A stretch of DNA of 64,000 bases from Ohtaekwangia sp. (GCA_021155195.1 JAJNPV010000050.1:744001-808000); one strand, 5' to 3'; positions 26,884 through 35,784 are shown, counted from the first letter of the stretch. Numbers and translations: made by a program. The notes: generated by a model not told the origin, from the letters alone.

Positions 26884-27915
26884 ATGGGAAATGTTACTTA
26901 TCTTTTAGGAGCTGGTGCAAGCTTTGAAATACTTCCTCTAATCAAGGAAGTTTTTAATGATGATCCTAATCTAACAAGACCAGGGATGGCAGATGATATT
27001 GTAGCAATGGCAGGAAAATTTAAAAGGTTGGCGGATATAAGACAACAAGAGCCGGGGGGCTATCTAAAGGTACTGATTGAAGAAATGGAAAAGCTGGGTA
27101 GGAATTCAAAATTCTTTTCATCGCCCGACACCTATATAAGAAGTCTGTATTTACAAAAAAAAGATAAGACAGAAATTGAGCGTTTAAAGCTGCTGCTTTC
27201 CTTCTATATTTCTCAAAAGCAATTTTCACATCCAACTGGAATAGATAAAAGATACATCCCATTTCTAGCATCAATCCTGGAAAGCAAAAAGGGCGGAGTA
27301 AAGATTCCGGATAATATAAATATAGTTACATGGAATTATGACTTTCAACTCGAACTTGGGTTACAACATTTCTCTTCTGAATTAGATCAATTGGATCAAA
27401 TCCAGGATCAATTTGGAATAGTTCCGAGTCGAACTAAGAATGACAAACCTAAAATCGTCCATTTGAATGGAGTGGCGGGCTTTTACAAAAGTGGTGAGGA
27501 ATTGGGCTTTTATCCCAGTATAAAAGGAGTTTATAGAGATGATCATGAAAGATTAGATGCTGCCGTCAGAAGTTATCAGAGCCTTTGCGAAGTAGCTAAA
27601 ATAGATGATAATCTTTCATTTGCGTGGGAATTGGAGGATGAAAGCCATGAGAGAATTAAGCAGAGCGCAAATTTCTTTACACAATCTGACATAATTGTTG
27701 TTATCGGCTACTCATTTCCTTTTTTTAACCGTAAGGTAGATGAAGCCTTGTTTAGTCAACTATGGGGTAGAGGTAACTTAAAAATCTATATTCAGGATCC
27801 CAAAATCAATCAAAGTCAAATTAAATTTTTTAGAGAAAGATTTAGATTAAAAGATGAAATTGAAATCATTCCGCTTGATAGCGTTGAACAATTCTTTCTT
27901 CCTCCTGAGTTGTAG
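26884..27915 (+). CDS. stand-alone SIR2-like domain protein
   Basis: A 343-aa soluble protein with the NAD-binding marks of SIR2-like (PF13289-type) proteins. VTYLLGAGASFE lies at 5-15 (GAGAS loop). IVTWNYD at 147-153 has the catalytic-type Asn151 and Asp153. IVHLNG at 191-196 has the candidate catalytic His193. IIVVIGYSFPFFN runs from 270 to 282. The zinc ribbon of true sirtuin deacetylases is missing, so NAD hydrolysis is more likely than deacetylation. In many phage-defence systems such a domain is an NADase effector, but here no partner gene is visible. It follows mutS by 3 bp, is richer in A/T than mutS, and ends 2 bp before the convergent response regulator. Confidence 0.8.
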   Translation: MGNVTYLLGAGASFEILPLIKEVFNDDPNLTRPGMADDIVAMAGKFKRLADIRQQEPGGYLKVLIEEMEKLGRNSKFFSSPDTYIRSLYLQKKDKTEIERLKLLLSFYISQKQFSHPTGIDKRYIPFLASILESKKGGVKIPDNINIVTWNYDFQLELGLQHFSSELDQLDQIQDQFGIVPSRTKNDKPKIVHLNGVAGFYKSGEELGFYPSIKGVYRDDHERLDAAVRSYQSLCEVAKIDDNLSFAWELEDESHERIKQSANFFTQSDIIVVIGYSFPFFNRKVDEALFSQLWGRGNLKIYIQDPKINQSQIKFFRERFRLKDEIEIIPLDSVEQFFLPPEL

Positions 27916-27917
27916 TT

Positions 27918-28631
27918 TTATCTCTTAAACAATTTATTTCCCATCACCTTTCCCATCACCTCATCTTTCAAACTTCTGCTAATAGGAATGGTGGCTGCTC
28001 CTATTTTCAATTCATTACTATCAAGTGCTGTAATCTTTTCAATAGCAACAATAAAAGACTTGTGAACTTTTAGAAATTGAGTTGACGGAAGTTGTTTCTC
28101 AAGTCCGCTGAGGGTGTGATAGGTAATTAGTTTTCGAGTGGAGGTGTGCACGATGCAATAATTTTGCATGGCTTCCAGATAAAGCACTTCATTATAGTTC
28201 ACTTTCTCAAACTGATGATTCACCTTAATGAAAAAATAATCGGAAGATGTATTTTCTTTAGCCTGTTCTTTAAGTAAATAATAATCCTGTGCTTTCTGCA
28301 CTGCTTTCAAAAATCGATCAAATGAAATTGGCTTTAATAAATAGTCGATCACATCCAGTGAATATCCTTCCAACGCATAATCTGAATGAGCGGTGGTAAA
28401 AATTACCAACGGTGGGTTTTCCAATGCACGAAGAAATTCAATACCCGAGACGTTCGGCATTTGAATATCTAAAAGAATTAGATCAATAGTTTCTGTCTTG
28501 AGGAAGGCAGCAGCTTTCATCGCACTTTCGCAGGAATGCGTTAATTGAAGAAATGAAATTTCATTTACATATTCTTCAAGGCCTTTTCGGGCTATCGGTT
28601 CGTCATCCACAATCAGGCACTTGAGTTTCAT
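27918..28631 (-). CDS. LytR/AlgR-type response regulator
   Basis: A 237-aa protein. The receiver domain has KCLIVDDEPIARKGLEEYV (acidic pocket), the phosphoacceptor Asp in LILLDIQMPNVSG, the conserved Thr in VIFTTAHS and Lys in YLLKPISFDRF. A C-terminal LytTR DNA-binding domain (about 130-235) follows, with FEKVNYNEVLYLEAMQNYCIVHT and FLKVHKSFIVAIEKI. The start overlaps the sensor-kinase stop by 4 bp, so kinase and regulator are translationally coupled. The target genes are not evident from the sequence. Confidence 0.92.
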   Translation of the reverse strand: MKLKCLIVDDEPIARKGLEEYVNEISFLQLTHSCESAMKAAAFLKTETIDLILLDIQMPNVSGIEFLRALENPPLVIFTTAHSDYALEGYSLDVIDYLLKPISFDRFLKAVQKAQDYYLLKEQAKENTSSDYFFIKVNHQFEKVNYNEVLYLEAMQNYCIVHTSTRKLITYHTLSGLEKQLPSTQFLKVHKSFIVAIEKITALDSNELKIGAATIPISRSLKDEVMGKVMGNKLFKR

Positions 28632-29647
28632 ACAATGGGTAATTCAAGGGTTACTAAAAATGTTTCATAGGTTTTCTGAATGTCTAACCTATACCTATCG
28701 CCATACAGCAACTCAAGTCTGCGCTTCACATTCTTTAACCCAATACCTCCGTTTTCTGAATCTGGAGTAGTACTATCAATAGTATTAACCACAGAGAAGT
28801 TAAACGTATCTTTTTCTTTCGATAAATGAATGTTGATCTCGTTATTCTTATCAGTAAAACTTGAAACATGCTTAAAAGCATTCTCAACAAATGGAATCAG
28901 TAAAAGCGGAGGAATTCTGAAATGAATAAGATTTTCTGAGCAAACAAATTTAACATCATAATTAGAACCTATGCGAAGTCGTTGCAGATTCACGTAACTA
29001 TCCAGGTATTTTATTTCTTTCTCAATTTCTATTTTATCGGCATTGCATTCATATAACTGATACCGTAACATATCCGAGAATTTGTTCAGCGTTTCGCGTG
29101 CCGCATTGTTTTGTTTATCAATCTGAAAATAAATGGTGTTAATAGAATTAAATAAGAAGTGTGGATTGATCTGCGCGCGTAAATATTCCAGTTCAGTGCT
29201 AAGTTTTTCTACTTCCATCTGTCTAATCAACTCTTGCTGAAGATACCATTCCTTACTAAGATGAAGGGCCGAGGCGAAAGCCAGATAGAAAAGTACAATG
29301 GAAAAGTTATACAACGAATTGGAGAAAAATGATTTCTCGTAATCTCCGATTACATTTCCGTATAGGTATTGATCATGACTATCTTTAAGCAGTACATAGC
29401 AGGCAATAACGGAAAGTAGAATCAATAGCGCGGAAAGAATCTTTTTTCCAATAGCTAGCTTAGGGATAACAAAACGGATAACAATGTAAATTGCAGCCGC
29501 CAGCAAGATGTTACGCAAAACCACCTCAAACAAAAACTGACCAACTCCTGCTTTTGAAATAAGGGTTAAACGCGTATAGGCATGAAAGAAAATAGTGAGT
29601 GCCCAGAAGAGGACAAGATCTAATTTGTTTTGGAAGAAACGGTTCAC
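28628..29647 (-). CDS. LytS-type membrane sensor histidine kinase
   Basis: A 339-aa protein with four TMs (about 12-140) and a coiled linker (QQELIRQMEVEKLSTELEYLRAQ). The His_kinase domain has the phosphoacceptor in AQINPHFLFNSINTIYF, then YLDSYVNLQRLR and the ATPase N box PPLLLIPFVENAFKHV and G box GGIGLKNVKRRLELLYG. This is the usual Bacteroidota LytS-like kinase without an extracytoplasmic sensor. It is the first gene of a two-gene operon with the LytTR response regulator and is divergent from the dioxygenase gene. Confidence 0.9.
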   Translation of the reverse strand: MNRFFQNKLDLVLFWALTIFFHAYTRLTLISKAGVGQFLFEVVLRNILLAAAIYIVIRFVIPKLAIGKKILSALLILLSVIACYVLLKDSHDQYLYGNVIGDYEKSFFSNSLYNFSIVLFYLAFASALHLSKEWYLQQELIRQMEVEKLSTELEYLRAQINPHFLFNSINTIYFQIDKQNNAARETLNKFSDMLRYQLYECNADKIEIEKEIKYLDSYVNLQRLRIGSNYDVKFVCSENLIHFRIPPLLLIPFVENAFKHVSSFTDKNNEINIHLSKEKDTFNFSVVNTIDSTTPDSENGGIGLKNVKRRLELLYGDRYRLDIQKTYETFLVTLELPIV

Positions 29648-29780
29648 ATCTTAAAATTAGTTGATTTGTGATTAGCCACAGGTGCGAACAGCTGCATTTC
29701 ATCAAGAAAACCTTACCATATATCCTATCAAGTTGTCCTTGTACTGATCAGCACCGTAATTCAGTATAAATCTTTAAGTC

Positions 29781-30923
29781 ATGCAAAAATCTCTGTTCTT
29801 TCTCCTGGCGATTGTCATTTCATTTTCTGCTTGTTCTCAAACTGGCAACACTAAAAAGATTGGTGGCGCATGCGAAGGATGTGAGGCCATTCATGAAAGT
29901 CCGGTTGTCTTTGAAAAACTGACCAGCACAGTAACGTTACCTGATTTCGATGATGCAGGCCCAAAGATTGAAATCAGCGGAATTGTGTATCAACGTGATG
30001 GAATGACTCCCGCCAAGGATGTGGTTATCTATGTATATCATACCGATCAAACCGGTGTTTATCCAACAAAAGGAAATGAAACAGGTTGGGGAAAGCGGCA
30101 TGGTTACATTCGTGGTTGGGTGAAGACAAATAAGAATGGCTTTTATCAAATCTATACGTTAAAACCGGCTGCTTACCCAAACAGAAAAGATCCGGCACAC
30201 ATTCATATTACCATTAAAGAGCCCGATAAAAATGAATACTACATTGACGAATATCTTTTTGCGGATGATCCCTTGCTCCCAAAACAACGTGAAGCGAATC
30301 CGCGTGGTGGTACTGGAGTCGTGAAATTAGCAGATACAGAAAAAAACATCGCACATGCAACGCGTCATATTTTTCTTGGATTGAACGTGCCTGATTATCC
30401 ATACACAGGACTTCCTAAATTAACATCTGGTTTAAAAGTTGGTGCAAATTGTCCCGCCTTCGATCCGCTTCATCTAACCGGTGCTGATGCCGGAAAAAAA
30501 GCATGCCCCATGTGCAAGTATGGCTATGGACAAGGTGTGATGGTTTGGTTCAATCACGCAAACCTTGATCACATGAGTGAGTTTGTACAAGCGTTTGAAA
30601 AAGAGATGCAAACAAAAGGTGAGAAACAATTGCGTGTATTCTTTATTTATATGAATCGGTTTTACAAAGAGAATCCGGACGCAACCCCACAGGAAATTTT
30701 AAAAGGCAAACTTGCCAAGTGGGGCGAAGAACAAAATCTAAAGAAAGTAGCACTTACGTGGATTCCCTCACCGATTGACGAGACAACCGCAAAAGTGTAT
30801 GACATAAATCCAAAAGCCAAAAATACAGTGTTTGTCTATAAGAAGAGGCGCATTGCTTCAAAGTGGGTAAACATTGAGTATGATGATAAATCGGTTGCAG
30901 AAATTCTTCAGGCATTGAAGTAA
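29781..30923 (+). CDS. lipoprotein: intradiol dioxygenase-like domain fused to a thioredoxin-like domain
   Basis: A 380-aa protein with a lipoprotein signal ending FSAC (Cys18). Residues about 60-205 have the intradiol ring-cleavage fold: KIEISGIVYQRDGMTPAKDVVIYVYHTDQTGVYP, HGYIRGWVKTNKNGFYQIYTLKPAAYPN, AHIHITI. The probable Fe(III) ligands Tyr94, Tyr132, His140 and His142 are all present. After the dioxygenase part, residues about 215-380 look like a thioredoxin-fold domain with NCPAFDPLHL and CPMC at 242-245, then a VFFIYMNRF strand and NTVFVYKKRRI. An intradiol domain tethered to the envelope and joined to a CxxC domain is unusual. The substrate is unknown; aromatic catechol cleavage is inferred from the ligands only. 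Confidence 0.75.
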   Translation: MQKSLFFLLAIVISFSACSQTGNTKKIGGACEGCEAIHESPVVFEKLTSTVTLPDFDDAGPKIEISGIVYQRDGMTPAKDVVIYVYHTDQTGVYPTKGNETGWGKRHGYIRGWVKTNKNGFYQIYTLKPAAYPNRKDPAHIHITIKEPDKNEYYIDEYLFADDPLLPKQREANPRGGTGVVKLADTEKNIAHATRHIFLGLNVPDYPYTGLPKLTSGLKVGANCPAFDPLHLTGADAGKKACPMCKYGYGQGVMVWFNHANLDHMSEFVQAFEKEMQTKGEKQLRVFFIYMNRFYKENPDATPQEILKGKLAKWGEEQNLKKVALTWIPSPIDETTAKVYDINPKAKNTVFVYKKRRIASKWVNIEYDDKSVAEILQALK

Positions 30924-30949
30924 GACATCAATCTTCATAAAATCTACTC

Positions 30950-30973
30950 CTATGGTGTGTGTCCTCACCATAG
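30950..30973 (+). terminator. hairpin downstream of the dioxygenase/thioredoxin gene
   Basis: Perfect 8-bp arms CTATGGTG and CACCATAG around an 8-nt loop start 27 bp after the stop codon. No U-tract, so termination is uncertain. Confidence 0.4.
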
Positions 30974-31004
30974 CCGTTAACTTAAGATATGATTTTCAAT
31001 GATT

Positions 31005-31170
31005 AATATGTCGTCCCTACAGGACTTAAGTTCACGTCATTATTCTTTTACCAACATTTCGTCCCTATGGGACTTGAATGTAAGCCTCCCTGAGTCCCGT
31101 TAGGGACTACATATTGGTAATAACAGCTATAGTACAATATTTGAATCCCTTTAGGGATGAAATATTAGTT
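31005..31170. repeat. cluster of four palindromic GTCCCTA-n-GGGAC elements
   Basis: Four related elements have cores at 31013-31025, 31061-31073, 31094-31107 and 31145-31158. Each is a short palindrome (GTCCC..GGGAC, or ATCCCT..AGGGAT in the last) with flanks like AAYATKTC on one side and TTGAA on the other. The first two are in plus orientation and the last two in minus, so elements 2 and 3 together can fold into a hairpin bounded by TTACCAA (31048-31054) and TTGGTAA (31114-31120). Spacings between cores are uneven (48, 33, 51 bp). The rest of the 30924-31325 gap shows no gene. Confidence 0.7.
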
Positions 31171-31325
31171 TCCTAATTCATCATAAAGTGCTCTTCTCAT
31201 ACGCATTTAAACTTAAGTTAACGACTATAGTGTCCTCCTAGACCATTTACTCACTGTACAAGTTTTTGAACTCCCTGAACATACAAATCATTATTTTTTA
31301 ACTTTAGCGAAAGACAAGCGATCAA

Positions 31326-32321
31326 ATGAAAAAAATTCGATGGGGTATTCTCGGCTGCGGCCGAATTGCACGCAAGTTTGCATCCGACCTTCAGTTTGTA
31401 ACAAATGGAGAATTGGTTGCAGTAGGTGCACGTGAGCAATCAACGGCACAAGCTTTTGCTAACGACTTTCCTGCGAAGCATTTTCATGGAAGCTATGAAG
31501 ACCTGGTAAGCAATCCTGAAGTAGATGTTATCTATATAGCTACTCCCCACGCCATGCATCACGAACACGCGTTGCTTTGTCTGAAAAATAAGAAAGCCGT
31601 GTTGTGCGAAAAAGCATTTGCTATAAATTATCGCGAAGCCAAGGCAATGATTGATGTTGCAAAGGAACAGAACACATTTATCATGGAAGCTTTTTGGACA
31701 CGCTTCTTACCCAATTATCAAAAGGCAAAACAGTTAATAGACGAAGGCAAAGTAGGAACCATCAAGTATTTATACGCAGAGTTTGGATTTAAACCCACAC
31801 CTCCAATCCCACCGCGATTATATGATCCAACATTAGGAGGTGGTGCATTGTTAGACATCGGTGTTTACCCAATTTTTGTTGCGCTTGATATTTTAGGGAA
31901 ACCTGATGGTATTGATGCTGCCATGACTCCCGCGTCAACAGGAGTAGATGAACAATGTGTGATTCGCTTTCAATATAAGAATGGTGCCATCGCAAATTTG
32001 TTTTGCACGTTTGCTTCCAACCTTGCTTCAGGTGGAGATATTGGTGGCGACAAAGGACGAATTCGATTCACGCACAGAATGCATGGACCAACAACTCGCC
32101 TGGAATATTATCCCGGTATAGTCGACACACGAGAAGAAGTTTCATTCGAAAAAGCAAAAGGTAACGGGTACGAGTATGAAGCACAGCATGTGGGCGAGTG
32201 CCTACAAAATGGTTTAATTGAAAGTCCGGTACTTACACATGCAAAAACTCTTTTAATGATGGAGACTCTGGATATTATTCGAAAGAAAGTGGGAATTGTT
32301 TATCCGACAGACTTAGAATAG
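31326..32321 (+). CDS. Gfo/Idh/MocA-family NAD(P)-dependent oxidoreductase
   Basis: A 331-aa protein. The N-terminal Rossmann domain has IRWGILGCGRIARKFASDL and NPEVDVIYIATPHAMHHEHALLCLKNKKAVLCEKAFAIN, where the EKP motif of the family reads EKA. The C-terminal alpha/beta domain contains GGGALLDIGVYPIFVALDIL, with the conserved Asp and Tyr near the active site. It resembles the dimeric dihydrodiol dehydrogenase/glucose-fructose oxidoreductase branch. The sugar or polyol substrate is unknown. It stands alone downstream of the palindrome cluster. Confidence 0.88.
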   Translation: MKKIRWGILGCGRIARKFASDLQFVTNGELVAVGAREQSTAQAFANDFPAKHFHGSYEDLVSNPEVDVIYIATPHAMHHEHALLCLKNKKAVLCEKAFAINYREAKAMIDVAKEQNTFIMEAFWTRFLPNYQKAKQLIDEGKVGTIKYLYAEFGFKPTPPIPPRLYDPTLGGGALLDIGVYPIFVALDILGKPDGIDAAMTPASTGVDEQCVIRFQYKNGAIANLFCTFASNLASGGDIGGDKGRIRFTHRMHGPTTRLEYYPGIVDTREEVSFEKAKGNGYEYEAQHVGECLQNGLIESPVLTHAKTLLMMETLDIIRKKVGIVYPTDLE

Positions 32322-32429
32322 CATTTTACCGCTAAGGCGCAATGAAGCCAGGAAAATTCTGATTTCTGATCTCTTTGCACCACACGACTTTGCGATTCAC
32401 CCTTTCTGGTTTATCCCCTCAATTCCCGT

Positions 32430-32437
32430 TATCTTTG
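32430..32437 (+). promoter_or_regulatory. candidate -7 box for the desaturase gene
   Basis: TATCTTTG matches TAnnTTTG and lies 23 bp upstream of the ATG at 32461. This predicts a leader of about 17 nt. No clear -33 box. Confidence 0.45.
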
Positions 32438-32460
32438 CAGAATCATCAATTAAAAAGATC

Positions 32461-33417
32461 ATGTCAAAAGAAGCTGTTGTTCCTGAGGTGCGGAGTAAAC
32501 CGATTTTAAAACAAGAAATAGCATTTGCGATAATTCACCTAATGCCATTGGGTGCATTGTGGACGGGCGCTACGTTTTTCGATTGGATGGTGTGCATCTT
32601 TTTATATTTCTTCCGCATGTTTTGGGTAACGGGTGGCTATCATCGCTACTTTGCTCATAAGTCGTATAAAACTTCGCGCTGGTTTCAATTTGTAATTGCT
32701 TTTATGGCACAAACCACGGCACAGAAAGGGGCACTTTGGTGGGCGGCACATCATCGTCATCATCATCGCCATAGCGATACACCAGCCGATCCGCACTCTA
32801 TGAAAATTTATGGATTCTGGTATTCGCACATTGGCTGGATTGTGGGCCCGGATTTTAAGAAAACAGATTATAAAGTAATTGGTGATTACGCCAAGTATCC
32901 CGAGTTGGTATGGCTGAATGAACATTACCTGGTTGCACCTACTATTCTTGCCGTTGTTGTTACAGCCCTTGGCGGGATAGTGAATGGTGGAAGTATTTTG
33001 GCAATGTTTACAACCGCTGGGTTGAGCACGTTGTTTGTTGGATTTTTTCTCAGTACCATCATTTTGTATCACGGAACGTTTTCCATCAACTCCATCATGC
33101 ACAAGTTTGGCAAGCCTCGTTACGAAACAGGAGATGAGTCGAAGAATAGTGTGGTGTTAGCATTAGTTACGATGGGCGAAGGCTGGCACAACAATCATCA
33201 CTATTATGAGACGGCTGCACGCCAAGGGTTTTTCTGGTGGGAAATTGACATGACCTATTATATCCTTCGCGCGATGGCTGAGGTAGGATTGATTTGGGAT
33301 TTGAAAGGAGTGCCAAAACATATTCTTCATTCCAAGAATAAGAAAGATGCTGCTGAGTTGCGAAAGAAGTATGAAGCGGAGAATCTGAAACCAACTAAAG
33401 AAGTGGTAGAAGCATAA
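32461..33417 (+). CDS. acyl-CoA/acyl-lipid delta-9-type fatty acid desaturase
   Basis: A 318-aa membrane di-iron desaturase. The three histidine boxes are HRYFAH at 61-66, a run with the HxxHH pattern at 97-105, and HNNHH near residue 245, with four TMs around them. The spacing is that of SCD/OLE1-type delta-9 enzymes, which introduce a double bond in saturated acyl chains using O2 and a reductant, here probably to adjust membrane fluidity. No fused cytochrome b5 domain; electrons must come from another protein. Its own probable promoter precedes it and a terminator follows. Confidence 0.93.
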   Translation: MSKEAVVPEVRSKPILKQEIAFAIIHLMPLGALWTGATFFDWMVCIFLYFFRMFWVTGGYHRYFAHKSYKTSRWFQFVIAFMAQTTAQKGALWWAAHHRHHHRHSDTPADPHSMKIYGFWYSHIGWIVGPDFKKTDYKVIGDYAKYPELVWLNEHYLVAPTILAVVVTALGGIVNGGSILAMFTTAGLSTLFVGFFLSTIILYHGTFSINSIMHKFGKPRYETGDESKNSVVLALVTMGEGWHNNHHYYETAARQGFFWWEIDMTYYILRAMAEVGLIWDLKGVPKHILHSKNKKDAAELRKKYEAENLKPTKEVVEA

Positions 33418-33426
33418 ATCCAAAAT

Positions 33427-33461
33427 TGTCCCATTTGTTAAAGAGTGGGACATATTTTTTT
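33427..33461 (+). terminator. intrinsic terminator of the desaturase gene
   Basis: Arms TGTCCCA (33427-33433) and TGGGACA (33446-33452) around a 12-nt loop are followed by TATTTTTTT. It lies just before the DUF1572 gene. Confidence 0.75.
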
Positions 33462-33468
33462 ATAGATC

Positions 33469-34038
33469 ATGCAAAAATCTAATGACGAGATCTTTTTAGA
33501 AAGTGCGATCAAACTCTTTCGCTATTATAAAAAACTAGGCGAAGGAGCCATTGCACAACTAAATGATTCAGAGGTTCTTCTTCAACCCAATGAAGCAAGC
33601 AATAGCATTGCGTTAATTGTTCATCACCTTAGTGGCAATATGCTTTCGCGGTGGACTGATTTTTTAAACTCGGATGGTGAGAAGCCCTGGCGAAATAGAG
33701 AAGCTGAGTTTGCAGAATCTTATCCCGATAAGGAAGCCATGATGGCTGCTTGGGAAAAGGGGTGGAGTTGTTTACTTAACACGCTCGAAAGTTTGACCCC
33801 TAATGATCTCTCAAAGGTAATTTATATCCGCAACGAAGGTCAAACTGTGCTAGAGGCTATTCAACGACAGTTGGCACATTATTCTTCACACATTGGTCAA
33901 ATCTTATTTCAAGCGAAAGTGATCAAGGGCATTGAGTTTAAATCACTTTCAATTCCAAAAGGAGGCTCCGATTCTTTCAACAAAGAAAAATTCAGTCAGG
34001 AAAAATCGCGTAAGCACTTTACGGATGGACTTAAATAA
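33469..34038 (+). CDS. DUF1572-family protein (DinB/YfiT-like fold)
   Basis: A 189-aa protein with the four-helix DinB-like layout. His pairs sit in LIVHHLSGNMLSRWTDFL and QLAHYSSHIGQILFQAKVI, which in this superfamily coordinate a divalent metal and in some members bind bacillithiol. The substrate is unknown. The ATG at 33469 starts 8 bp after the desaturase terminator, so expression depends on read-through or a promoter within the terminator region. It ends 7 bp before the convergent lepB stop. Confidence 0.8.
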   Translation: MQKSNDEIFLESAIKLFRYYKKLGEGAIAQLNDSEVLLQPNEASNSIALIVHHLSGNMLSRWTDFLNSDGEKPWRNREAEFAESYPDKEAMMAAWEKGWSCLLNTLESLTPNDLSKVIYIRNEGQTVLEAIQRQLAHYSSHIGQILFQAKVIKGIEFKSLSIPKGGSDSFNKEKFSQEKSRKHFTDGLK

Positions 34039-34045
34039 GAGTTGA

Positions 34046-35143
34046 TTATTCTATTGAAGTAAATAATCGATCCCATCTTACTTTATGTAACAAGTCTCCA
34101 TCGGGATTAATGGAAAGCCAAATGAATAATGGTTTCCCTAAAATGTGATCTTCAGGAACAAACCCCCAGTAGCGTGAGTCTAATGAGTTATCGCGGTTAT
34201 CGCCCATCATAAAATAATAATCCTGTTGAAATACATAAGCAGGAACATCCTTTCCATCAATAACCAATTGTCCTTCCCGTATGCTCACCTCATTATGCCC
34301 TTCATAGTTACTAATAATTTCTCCATAGATGTTCAGCGTAGAATCATTAACAATAACTGTCATTCCTTTGGCAGGGATTTTTAGTGGACCGTAATTTTTA
34401 TCCGTCCAGGTGTTATTCATCATGGAGGGAAATAATGGTGTGCCCGATCCGTTTGATGCAGGCTCTTCAACAGAGAGAATAAAAGACTCTGATTTTACTT
34501 TATCTAATTGATCTGAAGTTAGCAGCATGCGATATACCGGTTTGCTTTTTGAATTATTGCCAAGGAACATAAAGTCGCCATTGCCAAGACCCCACTTTGA
34601 TAACGTTCGATTCGATAATTGATCTTTTGCTTCCACTAAATAACTATACTTTAATCCTTCAGGGTTTATAGTTGCTTCACCATTAATGAAAATCTTTTTG
34701 TTTCTTATTTCAAGGACATCTCCCGCCACAGCGACACATCTTTTTACAAGATATGTTTTCAAATCGATGGGGCGCTCAGTGGGATCAAGCAAATCTTTCG
34801 GCACATTAAATACAACGGGCTCACCCCGTTTTACTTTTCTCAATCCGGGTAACCGGTAAGAGGGTAACTGAATCCACGGCAAGTACGATTGAATTTCGGT
34901 GCCCCAGATTTTTTGATGCGTTAATGGTATTTGCAAAGGCGTTCTTGGAGTACGACTGCCATAATGAATTTTGCTTACGAAAAGATAATCACCTACCAGC
35001 ATGGAGTTTTCCATAGAACCTGTGGGGATTACAAAAGCTTCTGCCAATGACCACCTGAATAACATGGCGACCACCACAGCAAATACAATAGAATCGCGCC
35101 ACTCCTGTAATTTTGATTTCTTTTTGAGTTGAGGTGTTTTCAT
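34046..35143 (-). CDS. lepB: signal peptidase I
   Basis: A 365-aa inner-membrane protease that removes signal peptides from exported proteins. One N-terminal TM (about 17-37) precedes the catalytic Ser43 in IPTGSMENSM. The general-base Lys134 is in YLVKRCVAVAGD, and the C-terminal box is MMGDNRDNSLDSRYWGFVP. The long insertion between the last two boxes (about 145-290) is typical of Bacteroidota. It is transcribed alone, convergent with the DUF1572 gene. Confidence 0.95.
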   Translation of the reverse strand: MKTPQLKKKSKLQEWRDSIVFAVVVAMLFRWSLAEAFVIPTGSMENSMLVGDYLFVSKIHYGSRTPRTPLQIPLTHQKIWGTEIQSYLPWIQLPSYRLPGLRKVKRGEPVVFNVPKDLLDPTERPIDLKTYLVKRCVAVAGDVLEIRNKKIFINGEATINPEGLKYSYLVEAKDQLSNRTLSKWGLGNGDFMFLGNNSKSKPVYRMLLTSDQLDKVKSESFILSVEEPASNGSGTPLFPSMMNNTWTDKNYGPLKIPAKGMTVIVNDSTLNIYGEIISNYEGHNEVSIREGQLVIDGKDVPAYVFQQDYYFMMGDNRDNSLDSRYWGFVPEDHILGKPLFIWLSINPDGDLLHKVRWDRLFTSIE

Positions 35144-35396
35144 GTGAGCTGGATTTGAGATAAAAACGACTAGTTTAATTTCGAAGCTATAACTCGGCTA
35201 TTGATACGTTTTTTTAATATGAAGGTTTGTTTTGAACCTTTAAAAATCAAATCACTAATAATTTTTTTGTCTTAATGTCTATTCATAAAGCATCACTTTT
35301 AGAATCAATATTTGTCACACTTTATGCAGTAAATTTTTTTCCTTTTTTCACTTTCCAAACGAATCTTGAATAGCTATTTTTCGTTTATAAAAGCGA

Positions 35397-35726
35397 ATGA
35401 AAAGATTCATCTCTATATTTTTTATTTCATTATGTATTGCTGGAGAAATAGCTGCGGCTAATACATTATTCTTTGATGAAGAAAGTTCTCGCATGGAAGA
35501 ACGAACCAATGAGAGAGAATCAGAAAGAACCATTATTCCTTTTTATAAGGTTAGAAATTCAATAAGCCGCGAGCCGGGCAGACGGCTATTGATTAGCAGA
35601 AGTCACCTATCTGCCAATGGAATTTCAGAGACCAAAAGCGCAACAGTTAAAATCCAATATCAACTTCATTCCCATACACAGCAAAACATACCTGTGTATT
35701 TAGTAAAGAAAGTATTTCTGATTTAG
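35397..35726 (+). CDS. small secreted hypothetical protein (109 aa)
   Basis: A signal peptide MKRFISIFFISLCIAGEIAAAN is followed by a charged segment rich in Glu and Arg (EESSRMEERTNERESERT) and a short beta-type tail. No domain recognised. It is 58 bp upstream of another small secreted protein on the same strand, so the two may be co-expressed. A possible RBS is not obvious. Real coding is supported by the signal peptide and by the lack of an overlapping alternative. Confidence 0.5.
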   Translation: MKRFISIFFISLCIAGEIAAANTLFFDEESSRMEERTNERESERTIIPFYKVRNSISREPGRRLLISRSHLSANGISETKSATVKIQYQLHSHTQQNIPVYLVKKVFLI

Positions 35727-35784
35727 GATTTCTTGGTCCACACAAGAATTTTTAAATCATTTATCTACCTAATTTTTACTAACA

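Noticed and set aside
24277..27915. mutS plus SIR2-like gene as a two-component defence system
   Set aside because: The mutS product is a full-length canonical MutS with a wedge motif and ATPase; adjacency alone is not evidence of joint defence function.
31005..31170. Possible CRISPR array
   Set aside because: The repeated cores are short palindromes in both orientations with unequal spacing and no constant-length spacers; no cas genes are present.
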